Positions 1 through 7,369 of a DNA stretch of 64,000 nt are shown here, in pieces. This stretch comes from Terriglobales bacterium. Lineage in GTDB: Bacteria > Acidobacteriota > Terriglobia > Bryobacterales > Bryobacteraceae. The notes beneath the pieces were generated by a model. The model did not search any database. It was not told the DNA's origin and saw only the letters and a program-made list of their open reading frames with translations. The position numbers and the translations under genes were made by a program. Positions within the stretch are counted from its first letter, which is position 1, and every line of letters begins with the position of its first letter. The DNA lies in NCBI GenBank assembly GCA_027485675.1, contig JAIXQP010000031.1, positions 1-64,000 on the forward strand. Reading direction: 5' to 3'.

Positions 1-228
1 AACCGGCACCTCGGCGGCACAAGGGCAACCTCAACTCCAGACCACAGAAATCACCGCCACAAGTCCTTTGCTATCAATTCAGACCCAACCGGTCTCCGGC
101 TAATTTGGACACCAGTGGTGTGCGCGAAGCGAAGGTTCCTGTTGCGATTCGGACTTCGGCGGCGGATTCGTCGCCGCGCGAGAGGGACCTACCAAGATTG
201 AATCGCTGGCAGGGGCTGCGGAGAGACG
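1..228. other. Left edge, no gene recognised
   Basis: No open frame here looks coding on either strand. The short plus-strand frame from 105 has biased, low-information composition and no family resemblance. The minus-strand HNH gene ends at 229. Confidence 0.5.
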
Positions 229-795
229 CTATGACGACTGCTTTTCGATTGCTTCGGCAATCAGAGGCGCGAAGTATCGCAATCCGTCCAACGTAACAAG
301 ACCTTCACGATAGGCCTCGTACCAATTTTGGCGCCACCGAATCATGGCTTCTCCGTCTTGTAGCTTCAGCCGTTCGAGAGTGTATTCCGCCTTCGCCTTC
401 AGTTCTGGGGGTACCGCGTCGGTTGCTCGCAGTTGCAGCGATGGCAGGATGATTTCGAACCATCCAGGACCCACTTGGTACGGATCCAGAACCTTGTCGT
501 CCAGGTCCCTCTTTGACGAATTGATCGGCCCTGAGACGAATCGATAGTTGTGCCATTCGTAGGCAAGATGCCGAAAATTCTTGACGCCACGGTAGTGGTC
601 TACAGTACCTGTAGGGTCGTGCATGCCAGCATAACCGCAGCGACGGCTGAAGCCGTCGGCGAGATGATGTTTGAATGGTGACCACAGATCTGGGACCCGC
701 TTCGGCTTAGGATGCTTCGCCAGCCACTGGTTCCCTGGGATTGTGACTTTTGCCTCGAAATCCGCCGGCAGTGGTACGCCATTAACTGGGATCAT
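229..795 (-). CDS. HNH endonuclease of a Septu/PtuB-like ATPase-nuclease pair
   Basis: The 188-residue protein carries an HNH-type nuclease core. Cys53 lies in RRCGYAGM, the catalytic-type Asp66-His67 in TGTVDHYRG, and Asn83 in AYEWHNYR, followed by INSSK at 91-95 and VLDPYQVG. The C-terminal half (GWFEIILPSL, then a helix-rich tail) matches the layout of HNH proteins encoded with AAA ATPases in Septu and some retron systems. Only Cys53 of the usual zinc-knuckle cysteines is visible, so the structural zinc site is reduced or absent. Its ATG overlaps the stop of the upstream ATPase in an ATGA tetranucleotide, so the two are probably translationally coupled. Inferred role: DNA or RNA cleavage during phage defence under control of the ATPase. 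An unrelated HNH module is the main alternative. Confidence 0.72.
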   Translation of the reverse strand: MIPVNGVPLPADFEAKVTIPGNQWLAKHPKPKRVPDLWSPFKHHLADGFSRRCGYAGMHDPTGTVDHYRGVKNFRHLAYEWHNYRFVSGPINSSKRDLDDKVLDPYQVGPGWFEIILPSLQLRATDAVPPELKAKAEYTLERLKLQDGEAMIRWRQNWYEAYREGLVTLDGLRYFAPLIAEAIEKQSS

Positions 796-2075
796 GTTTT
801 TCTTCCCTTTAGGTCATTGAGTGAAGTGGTATTCACAATCCATCGAGGCCAAAATCTGTCACCTGGAGCCAGCAGCCTTTGCAGGCGACCGTGGATTTCT
901 TCTTTGGTATCGAGGCCATGCGGCAAATCTGGTTTTCCCAGCATGAAGGCCTCGGCGGCTTCGATGGCTTGTTCGGCCTGGAGAGAGCGAGCCTGTTCCA
1001 GGCCGAAGGTTTCCGACACGAGCCAGTTGGTCGCGTCGCCGTGGGTGGCCCAGCCGCCCTGGTCCGCGATGACTTGGCCATCGCACTCGGTCAGGTGAAT
1101 GAGATCGTCTTTACTCGAATCGAAGTAGGGTTCGAGGGAGGCCGCGATGAGCGGGGCGTGGGTGGCCAGGAGGAGTTGCGGATCCCGGCCAGCGTCGCCG
1201 CGAAGGACACATAGCGCCGCCAGGAGACTGGGAATGATGGTGCGCTGCCAGCGGGGGTGCAGGTGGGTCTCGGGCTCGTCAAACAGGATAACGAAACGGT
1301 CCTCCGGCTTTCGGCCCAAGAGTTCCGCGGCCATGCGGTGTTCGTGCCAAGCCCAGACCATAAGATAGGCCAAGGCAAGAATGCGGCGGATGCCAGCCGA
1401 GGCCAGCGCGACCGGAACGGATTGGCCACCAACCAGCAGGGTGGGCCGGTCACGGCCTTCGCCTAGGAAGACGCGCCGGGGCGGGCCGACCCGGATTGGT
1501 TCGCCCTGCGGCGAGAGCTTTTCGAGCACGGCTTCAAGGGCCTGAAATTGGGGCTTGCGGCCTTCCTGCCAACTGACCCAATCCCGTTCCAAGCCTTCGC
1601 AAATACGCAGTGGCTTGGAGTCCGAGGTAGGAGAGGGCAGGTCCAGACCATCCCAGACGTCGGCGGCTTGGAAGTGGAAGGCGTCAGGGCGGGCAGGATC
1701 GCGACGCCAGAGGTTGCGAACCGGATCCCATATCGAGAAGCCGCCATCGACGCGAGCGTAGATGACGATTCCTGCATTCGTAAACCCTTCATGGACCGGC
1801 AGCCAGGACTGCTCTTCGCGGCTGAACTGAAACAGGACGGGGGGGACCGTGCCATCCCGACCCCGAACGCCATACTCGATGGTGGCTAACTGCGAGGGAT
1901 TGGGCGGGAGCGCGGGCAGACCGACCCAAGTGCGCGTGAGAGCCCACCATGACAAATCGAGCAAGAATGACTTGCCGAGTCCGTTGTCGCCGGCGATCAC
2001 ATTGATTCGCACTGCCCAATCGACGCGCAGGTCCGGGGCGAGGCCAACATTCTTCAGATGCAGATAATCCAGCAT
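792..2075 (-). CDS. AAA family ATPase (OLD/SMC-like, PtuA-like partner)
   Basis: The 427-residue protein has an SMC/OLD-type ATPase layout. The Walker A is GDNGLGKS at 29-36. There is a long insert at about 45-215, a signature-like segment (VALASAGIRRI) near 232-242, a Walker B ILFDEPETHLHP at 263-274, and a His-switch LLLATHAPL near 301. The N-terminal LHLKNVGLAPDLRVDW is the usual lead-in of recombination-ATPase-like AAA_15/AAA_21 proteins. No TOPRIM domain follows, which fits a PtuA-type ATPase rather than an OLD nuclease. The downstream HNH gene overlaps by 4 bp. Both products are inferred to form an anti-phage complex in the cytoplasm. Whether this is canonical Septu or a related AAA+HNH type cannot be decided from sequence reading alone. 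Confidence 0.75.
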   Translation of the reverse strand: MLDYLHLKNVGLAPDLRVDWAVRINVIAGDNGLGKSFLLDLSWWALTRTWVGLPALPPNPSQLATIEYGVRGRDGTVPPVLFQFSREEQSWLPVHEGFTNAGIVIYARVDGGFSIWDPVRNLWRRDPARPDAFHFQAADVWDGLDLPSPTSDSKPLRICEGLERDWVSWQEGRKPQFQALEAVLEKLSPQGEPIRVGPPRRVFLGEGRDRPTLLVGGQSVPVALASAGIRRILALAYLMVWAWHEHRMAAELLGRKPEDRFVILFDEPETHLHPRWQRTIIPSLLAALCVLRGDAGRDPQLLLATHAPLIAASLEPYFDSSKDDLIHLTECDGQVIADQGGWATHGDATNWLVSETFGLEQARSLQAEQAIEAAEAFMLGKPDLPHGLDTKEEIHGRLQRLLAPGDRFWPRWIVNTTSLNDLKGRKT

Positions 2076-2090
2076 GAGGAGGGGATGCCC

Positions 2091-2324
2091 TTAGTGTAAG
2101 CCGCTAGTCGGAGGGGTGGAAATCGCTTGGCCATCGGAAGGAGTCCGGCGGCGGGAATGTGGGGTGAGCAAGCGCAATACGGCCTGAGCGGTGGCGGCGT
2201 CGCCGGACTGCCGACACTCTTTTGCGGCTTGCCGCAATGCCCGGCGGAAGGCGGGGTCGCGGCGGACGCGGGCGGCAATGATTTCGTGAAAGGAGTAGGT
2301 TAGGGTGTTGGACTTGGGCGGCAT
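2091..2324 (-). CDS. Small HTH-antitoxin-like protein, probably truncated
   Basis: This 77-residue ORF ends 15 bp before the ATPase start on the same strand. Residues about 10-52 (FHEIIAARVRRDPAFRRALR, then a QSGDAATAQAVLRLL stretch) resemble the N-terminal half of a common HTH-type antitoxin family in which RDPAFR and a GD..TAKAVLRDY stretch precede the DNA-binding half. Here the resemblance stops at about residue 53 and the remainder is low complexity, so the HTH half seems lost or frame-shifted away. It could be a relic, or a small leader or regulator gene of the ATPase-HNH operon. Confidence in a functional product is low; confidence that it is coding-derived is moderate. Confidence 0.45.
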   Translation of the reverse strand: MPPKSNTLTYSFHEIIAARVRRDPAFRRALRQAAKECRQSGDAATAQAVLRLLTPHSRRRTPSDGQAISTPPTSGLH

Positions 2325-2333
2325 GGCAGATCG

Positions 2334-2510
2334 CTACGTGAGTGGGCGGAGACGGGCCCGGGAGTTTGGAGGAGCGGAGAGAGCGTTGTCGGCCAATTGA
2401 CCGAAGCGGGCCCAGCGCTCTCGTGTTGCGGCAACCATAGAGCCGGGCGCGTGTTCCGGTTTGCGGGCTCGCTGGACAACGTCTTCGGGAGGCTGGTCGG
2501 ATTTCGCCAT
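2334..2510 (-). CDS. Possible 58-residue hypothetical protein
   Basis: A short minus-strand ORF starts at ATG 2510 directly after a GAAGAGG purine run and ends 10 bp before the HTH-like ORF. The translation has a hydrophilic N-terminus (MAKSDQPPEDVVQRARKPE) and a basic TRERWARF segment. I do not recognise the family. Its position at the head of the ATPase-HNH run is the main reason for listing it. The purine run sits very close to the ATG, so translation is uncertain. Confidence 0.25.
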   Translation of the reverse strand: MAKSDQPPEDVVQRARKPEHAPGSMVAATRERWARFGQLADNALSAPPNSRARLRPLT

Positions 2511-2570
2511 CCTCTTCAGAATAGCTTTGGCAACATGGGATCGGGAGGCGGGCAGAGTACACTGGCGAAT

Positions 2571-2765
2571 ATGGAGCTGGCAGAACGGATCGTTAGGGAT
2601 CCTGGCATTCTTGGGGGGAAACCGGTGATTCGGGGGACCCGGCTGGCCATCGAGTTCCTGCTGGAGTTGCTGGAGGCGGGAGTATCCGAGCAGGAGCTTT
2701 TGGTGAACTATCCGGGTTTAACGCCGATGGATCTAGAGGCGTGCCGATCGACGCAGCGGGGCTGA
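2571..2765 (+). pseudogene. DUF433 family antitoxin, C-terminally truncated
   Basis: From ATG 2571 the protein reads MELAERIVRDPGILGGKPVI and continues RGTRLAIEFLLELLEAG, VSEQELLVNYPGLTPMDLEA. This is the DUF433 (VapB-like) fold: IVxDPxILGGKPVIRGTR followed by a winged-helix and LTPxDIxA. Family members usually run on about 8-15 residues past this point (ACLAYA-type helix); here it stops after ACRSTQRG, giving 64 residues. No PIN-like toxin (DUF5615/VapC type) follows downstream, where one is often found. It therefore looks like the surviving part of a toxin-antitoxin pair. The frame is open further upstream to 2397, but ATG 2571 matches the family start. Confidence 0.6.
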
Positions 2766-2964
2766 CGGCTCCGGATCGATAGCGGAATCAGGAGACAGCT
2801 GGAGCCGCCGATGTGGAGTTTTCGGCAAGGTAAACCTCTATTGGACTTGGCCGCTCAGAAATGGCGGCCTTTTCGGTGACCTTTAATGACGGCTCTGTGG
2901 GGTGTCCCCCGAGGCGGGAAGGGGCCCACTTCCTGGCTCGGGGCTCTCTGTTGCTGGAAATGCG

Positions 2965-3219
2965 ATGATGAGAAGTATGGTTCACGCTAGCGTCTTGACG
3001 GAGGAGTTTGCCAAGGCCGCCGCCGACGCTGGATGTCGGGCCCGCCGGGCGGGGCTCGCCGCTGGTCAACCGGTGGTATTTCTGGACGCGGCGGGCCGGT
3101 ACGTCGAAGAGTGGCCGGACGGAAGGTGCTTCGAGGTTCGGTTGGATGCGTCGCAACCGCGCGAGTCGCACCGGGTGGTGGTGCGCGAACTCCTCTCGAA
3201 CGTAACCAAGAGTGCCTAG
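2965..3219 (+). CDS. Small antitoxin-like protein upstream of zeta-like toxin
   Basis: The 84-residue protein (start chosen at ATG 2965, with GGAAA upstream; ATG 2968 is equally possible) lies directly in front of the zeta-like kinase gene. Residues 30-66 contain AGLAAGQPVVFLDAAGRYVE and the EWPDGRCFEVRLD segment, a pattern of small proteins encoded beside zeta/AAA_33 toxins. I infer that it is the antidote. Its stop codon (3217-3219) overlaps the probable original toxin start GTG 3212, the overlap typical of toxin-antitoxin operons. No DNA-binding motif is evident. Confidence 0.5.
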   Translation: MMRSMVHASVLTEEFAKAAADAGCRARRAGLAAGQPVVFLDAAGRYVEEWPDGRCFEVRLDASQPRESHRVVVRELLSNVTKSA

Positions 3220-3242
3220 TCATACTTTGGTGGCGGGCTTTG

Positions 3243-3794
3243 ATGGCGGGGCGAAACGGTTCCGGGAAGAGCACCCTGACCGCTGCGATCTCCTTCGATG
3301 GCGCTGCCGGAGTGGTTGATCCAGACGCCATCGCGGCGGGGCTGGACCCTGCGCGACCGTCTCGCGTTGCATTTGCCGCCGCGCGGCAGGCCATCCTGCG
3401 CAGCCGGAGATTCCTGGACCGCCGGGAAAGCTGTGTTTTGGAGAGCACTCTGGCGGGTCATGGCGCACTCTCGCTGCTGCGAGAAGTTCGCAAAGCGGGA
3501 TACCGGACCCTGGTGGTTTATGTAGCTTTGGGCGACCCGGAGTTGCACATCGAACGGGTCCGGCTTCGGGTGACGCAAGGGGGCCATGACATCCCGGCTG
3601 CGGACATTCGGCGGCGATACACGCGCAGCCTACGGCATGCTCCCGAAGCGATGCGGCTGGCCGATGAGGCTATTGTGTTGGACAATTCCGGACCGCGTCC
3701 GGAACGGATGCTCCTGTTGCAGGCCGGACGGATGGTGTGGCGGGCGGAGTCGCTTCCGGCGTGGGTGCTCCATCTCGCTGAGGAATTCGATTAG
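3243..3794 (+). pseudogene. Zeta-toxin-like ATPase/kinase with disrupted 5' end
   Basis: The 183-residue reading frame from ATG 3243 contains the P-loop GRNGSGKST (residues 3-11), PDAIAAG, the long FLDRRESCVLESTLAG segment and GGHDIPAADIRRRYTRSL. These are hallmarks of zeta-toxin/AAA_33 small kinases, which phosphorylate UDP-sugars or other small substrates. The expected N-terminus, MPSHTLVAG, is present just upstream in another frame from GTG 3212. Removing the 13 nt at 3232-3244 restores an unbroken MPSHTLVAGRNGSGKSTL. The insertion lies between two TGGCGGG copies, as slippage or micro-duplication would leave it. A shortened protein could still be made from ATG 3243 but would lose the first beta strand. 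The call is therefore frame-damaged toxin, possibly attenuated. Confidence 0.72.
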
Positions 3795-3878
3795 TTCCGT
3801 TCTCTCTGCACTGGGCCGGCGAGTACAATTTGCGCTCGTCAGTCTGCGCCAGGCAAGGTTTTCGGGAGCGACCGTGAC

Positions 3879-4166
3879 TTATGCTGTGGAGGCGCGGAAC
3901 TGCCGATTGACGAACTGGCCGACGGTCCGGGTGCCGTCGGCATCGATGCGCTGAAGAAGGTTTGGGCTTCCGGGAACGGCTTGGAAGTGCGGATAGGGTT
4001 GTTACGCAAGGACGGCTTGTAGACGCTCGCGGCCTGCGGGGGTGTCGATGGCCTCCAGGCACGCGGAGAGGGAGTTGGGCTGCCGGGCGATGGATGGTTC
4101 GAGTGGCTCGCGGGAGGCGCGAGCGTTGAGCGGGAGTTTATCCGGGAGGTTGACTGTCTCGCTCAT
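3879..4166 (-). pseudogene. Small hypothetical gene interrupted by an in-frame stop
   Basis: From ATG 4166 the minus strand reads MSETVNLPDKLPLNARASRE and continues to ERLQAVLA, meets TAA at 4002-4004, and then goes on in the same frame for 41 residues (QPYPHFQAVPGSPNLLQRID, then GTRTVGQFVNRQFRA) to a second stop at 3879-3881. Both halves look protein-like and the frame is continuous, which fits a roughly 95-residue protein broken by one nonsense change (for example CAA to TAA). I do not recognise the family. It converges on the zeta-like toxin and may belong to the same accessory patch. Confidence 0.4.
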
Positions 4167-4269
4167 TTTCACACGGTAACACGCGGCAACTGCAGGGGTG
4201 TCATTGGGGTTCGCAGCGGGCTGGACGCATGATGTTCGCGGGCGCAGGTGCTGGTGCCTGAAGATCCGG

Positions 4270-4608
4270 TTATCGAGGGTCGGGCTTTGCGTGCAGCTCG
4301 ATCCAGCGGAGCAATTGCGGCAGATCCGCCGTGATCATCTTCCAAACCTCGTCGAGATCCACGCCCTCGTAGAAATGGATGAGTTTGTCCCGGGTGCCCG
4401 CGATCAGCTTCCAAGGAATTTCCGGATGCGCTTGCCGGAAATCTGGCGACAAGCGTTTGACCGCCTCCCCGATGACCATGAGCTGATGGATGGCGGCGGA
4501 TTGGGACTTGGCATCTTCAACGAAGCCGGCGCGGGCGGGCCCGGCAAACTCGATGGCCAGCCGGGCGGCCTTCAGAATGTCTAACAGGTGCGCTTCATCG
4601 CGCGACAA
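4270..4608 (-). CDS. hepT: HepT-like HEPN ribonuclease toxin (DUF86)
   Basis: The 112-residue protein starts at TTG 4608, overlapping the end of mntA by 14 bp, and begins LSRDEAHLLDILKAARLAIE as family members do. The HEPN active-site motif RX4HXY is intact as RDKLIHFY, followed by EGVDLDEVW. HepT proteins are HEPN ribonucleases silenced by the paired nucleotidyltransferase MntA, which AMPylates the HXY tyrosine. The frame extends upstream to 4668, but that extension runs inside mntA and has no family resemblance. The pair is probably functional, since both key motifs are present. Confidence 0.88.
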   Translation of the reverse strand: MSRDEAHLLDILKAARLAIEFAGPARAGFVEDAKSQSAAIHQLMVIGEAVKRLSPDFRQAHPEIPWKLIAGTRDKLIHFYEGVDLDEVWKMITADLPQLLRWIELHAKPDPR

Positions 4609-4909
4609 AGTAGGGCTCCGCGGATTCCAGAATGGCCTTGCGGCGAATCCAGTTGGAGCTGCGCTCAATCGCCTTCTGGGATACTAAGTCGACGGGGCGG
4701 CCGGCGAGTTCGGCGAGTTCGCTCTCCATGGCCACGTGATCCAGCAGACTCCAATCGGCTTCCGGGGTGAAGGTGACGAGGAGGTCCAGGTCACTGTCCG
4801 GACGGAAGTCGTCCCGCAGGGCGGAGCCGAAGAGGCGCAATTCGGCGATCTTCCACTTTGCGCAGAACTCGCTGAGGCGCTGGGGCGGAATGAGGATCTC
4901 GGATCGCAT
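4595..4909 (-). CDS. mntA: MntA-like minimal nucleotidyltransferase antitoxin
   Basis: The 104-residue protein has the minimal nucleotidyltransferase signature GSX10DXD: GSALRDDFRPDSDLDLLV at about residues 28-45, with Asp41 and Asp43 as metal ligands. A third acidic residue is plausibly Asp79 in RPVDLVS. MntA-type proteins AMPylate the HepT tyrosine to neutralise it. The gene overlaps hepT, giving antitoxin-then-toxin order on the minus strand. It lies 66 bp downstream of the TrmB-type regulator gene, which is probably a separate unit. Confidence 0.88.
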   Translation of the reverse strand: MRSEILIPPQRLSEFCAKWKIAELRLFGSALRDDFRPDSDLDLLVTFTPEADWSLLDHVAMESELAELAGRPVDLVSQKAIERSSNWIRRKAILESAEPYFVAR

Positions 4910-4975
4910 GGGACGCTCTCTTTTGAAGGATAGCTCGTTCGCAGCGAGGCCGGCGGCCTGGGGCGTTTTCGGCCG

Positions 4976-5809
4976 CTAACGGCCGGGCATGGGCATGGCG
5001 ACGCTGCGCTGCCAGTACTGCTCGAAGAGGCCGCGCATCGCTTCGCCTAAACCGTTGTGGTCAAAGACAACCGCGGTCCAGGTGGGTTTGGTGATCACCG
5101 GATCGAGAAGGGCGAGGAGGCCTCGGCGACCGTCGCAGAGGGTTAGCTTCAGGGGCAGGGAGGGGACCTGGTGGACCTCGACGCCGGCCTCCATGAACTC
5201 GATGAGGCGGCGGCGGTGGATGTCGTCTAACGTGCCCATTTCAATGAGCAGGCGGCAGCGGACCCCGCGGGAGAGCGCTTCGCGGACCATCTGGTCGTCG
5301 ACCGGGTCGATGGCGTAGGGCGGGCGGGAGAATTCGCAGTACTCGGTCTGCACCTCGCCCATCATGCGGCGGTACTCGGTGGCCGTCTGGAGGGGCTCGG
5401 AGACGATGCGGAGGAAATCGAGCGTGCCGCGGCCGCCCTGACCTTCGGAGTAGGAGGTGTTCAGGTCCTCGACGAGGTCCGTGGCGTGGCGGGACTGCTC
5501 CGTGAGCTCCTGCTGGAGCGCCTGGGCGCGGCGGGCGAAGTAGCTGGGGATCGCGAGCGAGGGCTCGACGGCGGAGAAGAGCTTGGTGCGCTCCTGGACG
5601 ACCTGGGCAAAGCCCTTCTCGACGAGGGAGTCGAGGACTTCGTAGATCTTCTGACGCGGGACGTGGGCGCGGGCGGCGAGTTCGAGAGCTTTAAAGCGGG
5701 GATGACCGACGAGGACCAGGTAGGAACGGGCTTCGTATGCGTTTAACCCTATTTGTTGCAACCGTTTCCAGAATCTCGCGTATTCCGCATCCGGCAATTC
5801 ATTTGGCAT
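4976..5809 (-). CDS. TrmB-like HTH transcriptional regulator
   Basis: The 277-residue protein has an N-terminal winged helix (IGLNAYEARSYLVLVGHPRF, then LAARAHVPRQKIYEVLDSLV and EKGFAQ, about 24-73) as in TrmB family regulators. A coiled-coil segment follows (about 90-120). The C-terminal domain contains VRCRLLIEMGTLDDIHRR, of phospholipase-D-like TrmB effector type. I chose ATG 5809 rather than 5821 because GGAAAGG lies about 3 nt in front of it. It is transcribed divergently from the MoxR-like gene with about 60 bp between the starts, so it may control that operon. The ligand is unknown. Confidence 0.78.
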   Translation of the reverse strand: MPNELPDAEYARFWKRLQQIGLNAYEARSYLVLVGHPRFKALELAARAHVPRQKIYEVLDSLVEKGFAQVVQERTKLFSAVEPSLAIPSYFARRAQALQQELTEQSRHATDLVEDLNTSYSEGQGGRGTLDFLRIVSEPLQTATEYRRMMGEVQTEYCEFSRPPYAIDPVDDQMVREALSRGVRCRLLIEMGTLDDIHRRRLIEFMEAGVEVHQVPSLPLKLTLCDGRRGLLALLDPVITKPTWTAVVFDHNGLGEAMRGLFEQYWQRSVAMPMPGR

Positions 5810-5872
5810 CGACCTTTCCACATTATCAAACTATTCCCGGCCCCGGTGAGGTTTCGTGCATCAATAGGAGAT

Positions 5873-7366
5873 ATGAATCAGCTACCGGCCACGTTGGGCG
5901 AATTGAAACAGAGCGAGTGGGTGCGGCGGTGCTCGCCGGACCGCAGCGTGAAAGACGAAATGCGGGAAAACCTGATCGCCAAGATCCGGGCCGGCGAGAA
6001 GCTGTTTCCCGGCGTGGTGGGCTACGAGGATACCGTCGTGCCGCAGGTGGTGAACGCCGTTTTGGCGAAGCACAATTTTATCTTGTTGGGGACGCGGGGA
6101 CAGGCGAAGACACGGCTGATTCGCATGCTGACGACGCTGCTGGATGAGTGGATGCCGTACGTGGCGGGGAGCGAAATTCGGGATAATCCGCTGGCTCCGC
6201 TGTCGCTGTTTGGGAAAGAGCAGGTGGCGGCGCTGGGCGAAGCAACTCCCGTGGCTTGGATGCACCGGGAGGAGCGGTACGTGGAGAAGCTGGCGACACC
6301 GGACGTGACGATTGCGGACATGATCGGGGATATTGATCCGATTAAGGCGGCGAAGCTGGGGCGGGAGATGGGGAGCGAGCTGACGGTGCATTATGGGTTG
6401 CTGCCGCGGGCGAACCGGGGGATCTTCGCGATTAACGAGCTGCCGGATTTGGCGGGGAAGATTCAGGTGGGGCTGTTCAACATCATGCAGGAGGGGGATA
6501 TTCAGATTAAGGGGTATCCGGTGCGGCTGCCGCTGGATGTGGTGCTGCTGTTTACGGCGAACCCGGAGGATTATACGGCGCGCGGGAAGATTATCACGCC
6601 GTTGAAGGACCGGATTGGGAGCGAGATTCGGACGCACTATCCGCACACGATGGAGCAGGGCATGGAGATTACGGCGCAGGAGGCGTGGACGAGGCGGCAG
6701 GGGGGCCTGGCGCTGACGGTGCCGCGGTTTATTCGGGAGACGGTGGAGGCGGTGGCGTTTCTGGCGCGGGAGGATAAACGGATTGATAAGCGGAGCGGGG
6801 TTTCGCAAAGGTTGCCGATTTCGGTGATGGAGAGTGTGATTTCGAACGCGGAGCGGCGGGCGCTGGTGGGCATGGAGGTGGAGGCGGTGCCGCGGGTGGT
6901 GGATTTGTACGCGGCGCTGCCTTCGATGACGGGGAAGATGGAGCTGGAGTACGAGGGGGAGTTGAAGGGCGGGGAGGCGGTGGCGCGGGAGCTGATTAAG
7001 GCCGCGGTGGGGCGGGTGTTTACGCATTATTTTGATGGCGTGAACGTGGGGATGATTGTGAAGTACTTTGAGCGGGGCGGGGCGTTGAAGGTGGACGAGG
7101 GGACGTCGCCGGCGGATATGTTGCTGGCGATGATGCCGGTGGAGGGGTTGATGGAGAAGACGGCGGCGTTGGGGATTGGGGTGGGGGAGAGCGACGCGAT
7201 GCGGGCGGCGGCGGCGGAGTTTGTGTTGGAGGGGTTGTACGCGCACCGGCGGATTAGCCGGAGTGAGGAGTTGGGGTTTATGGGCGAGGAGCGGCGGACG
7301 GGACGGGGCGAGGCGGAGACGGAGGAGAACCCGCAGCCGCGGAAGAAGCGGCAGCAGTTCAATTAG
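5873..7366 (+). CDS. MoxR/magnesium-chelatase-like AAA+ ATPase
   Basis: The 497-residue protein starts at ATG 5873 with AGGAG at 5866-5870. The AAA+ core shows a Walker A GTRGQAKT at 73-80 (Ala where Gly is usual), a Walker-B-like GIFAINEL at 183-190 (Asn in place of the first acid, Glu189 kept), and sensor-1-like LLFTANPEDYT at 225-235. The layout resembles ChlI/MoxR proteins that act as ATP-driven chaperones or insertases with VWA partners. The following VWA gene starts 3 bp after the stop, so the two form an operon. The 3' end is basic and Glu/Arg rich. The substrate is unknown. Confidence 0.82.
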   Translation: MNQLPATLGELKQSEWVRRCSPDRSVKDEMRENLIAKIRAGEKLFPGVVGYEDTVVPQVVNAVLAKHNFILLGTRGQAKTRLIRMLTTLLDEWMPYVAGSEIRDNPLAPLSLFGKEQVAALGEATPVAWMHREERYVEKLATPDVTIADMIGDIDPIKAAKLGREMGSELTVHYGLLPRANRGIFAINELPDLAGKIQVGLFNIMQEGDIQIKGYPVRLPLDVVLLFTANPEDYTARGKIITPLKDRIGSEIRTHYPHTMEQGMEITAQEAWTRRQGGLALTVPRFIRETVEAVAFLAREDKRIDKRSGVSQRLPISVMESVISNAERRALVGMEVEAVPRVVDLYAALPSMTGKMELEYEGELKGGEAVARELIKAAVGRVFTHYFDGVNVGMIVKYFERGGALKVDEGTSPADMLLAMMPVEGLMEKTAALGIGVGESDAMRAAAAEFVLEGLYAHRRISRSEELGFMGEERRTGRGEAETEENPQPRKKRQQFN

Positions 7367-7369
7367 CTT

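Noticed and set aside
5882-7246. 454-residue minus-strand Arg/His/Leu-rich frame
   Set aside because: Shadow of the MoxR-like ATPase gene; composition is that of a reverse frame and there is no family feature.
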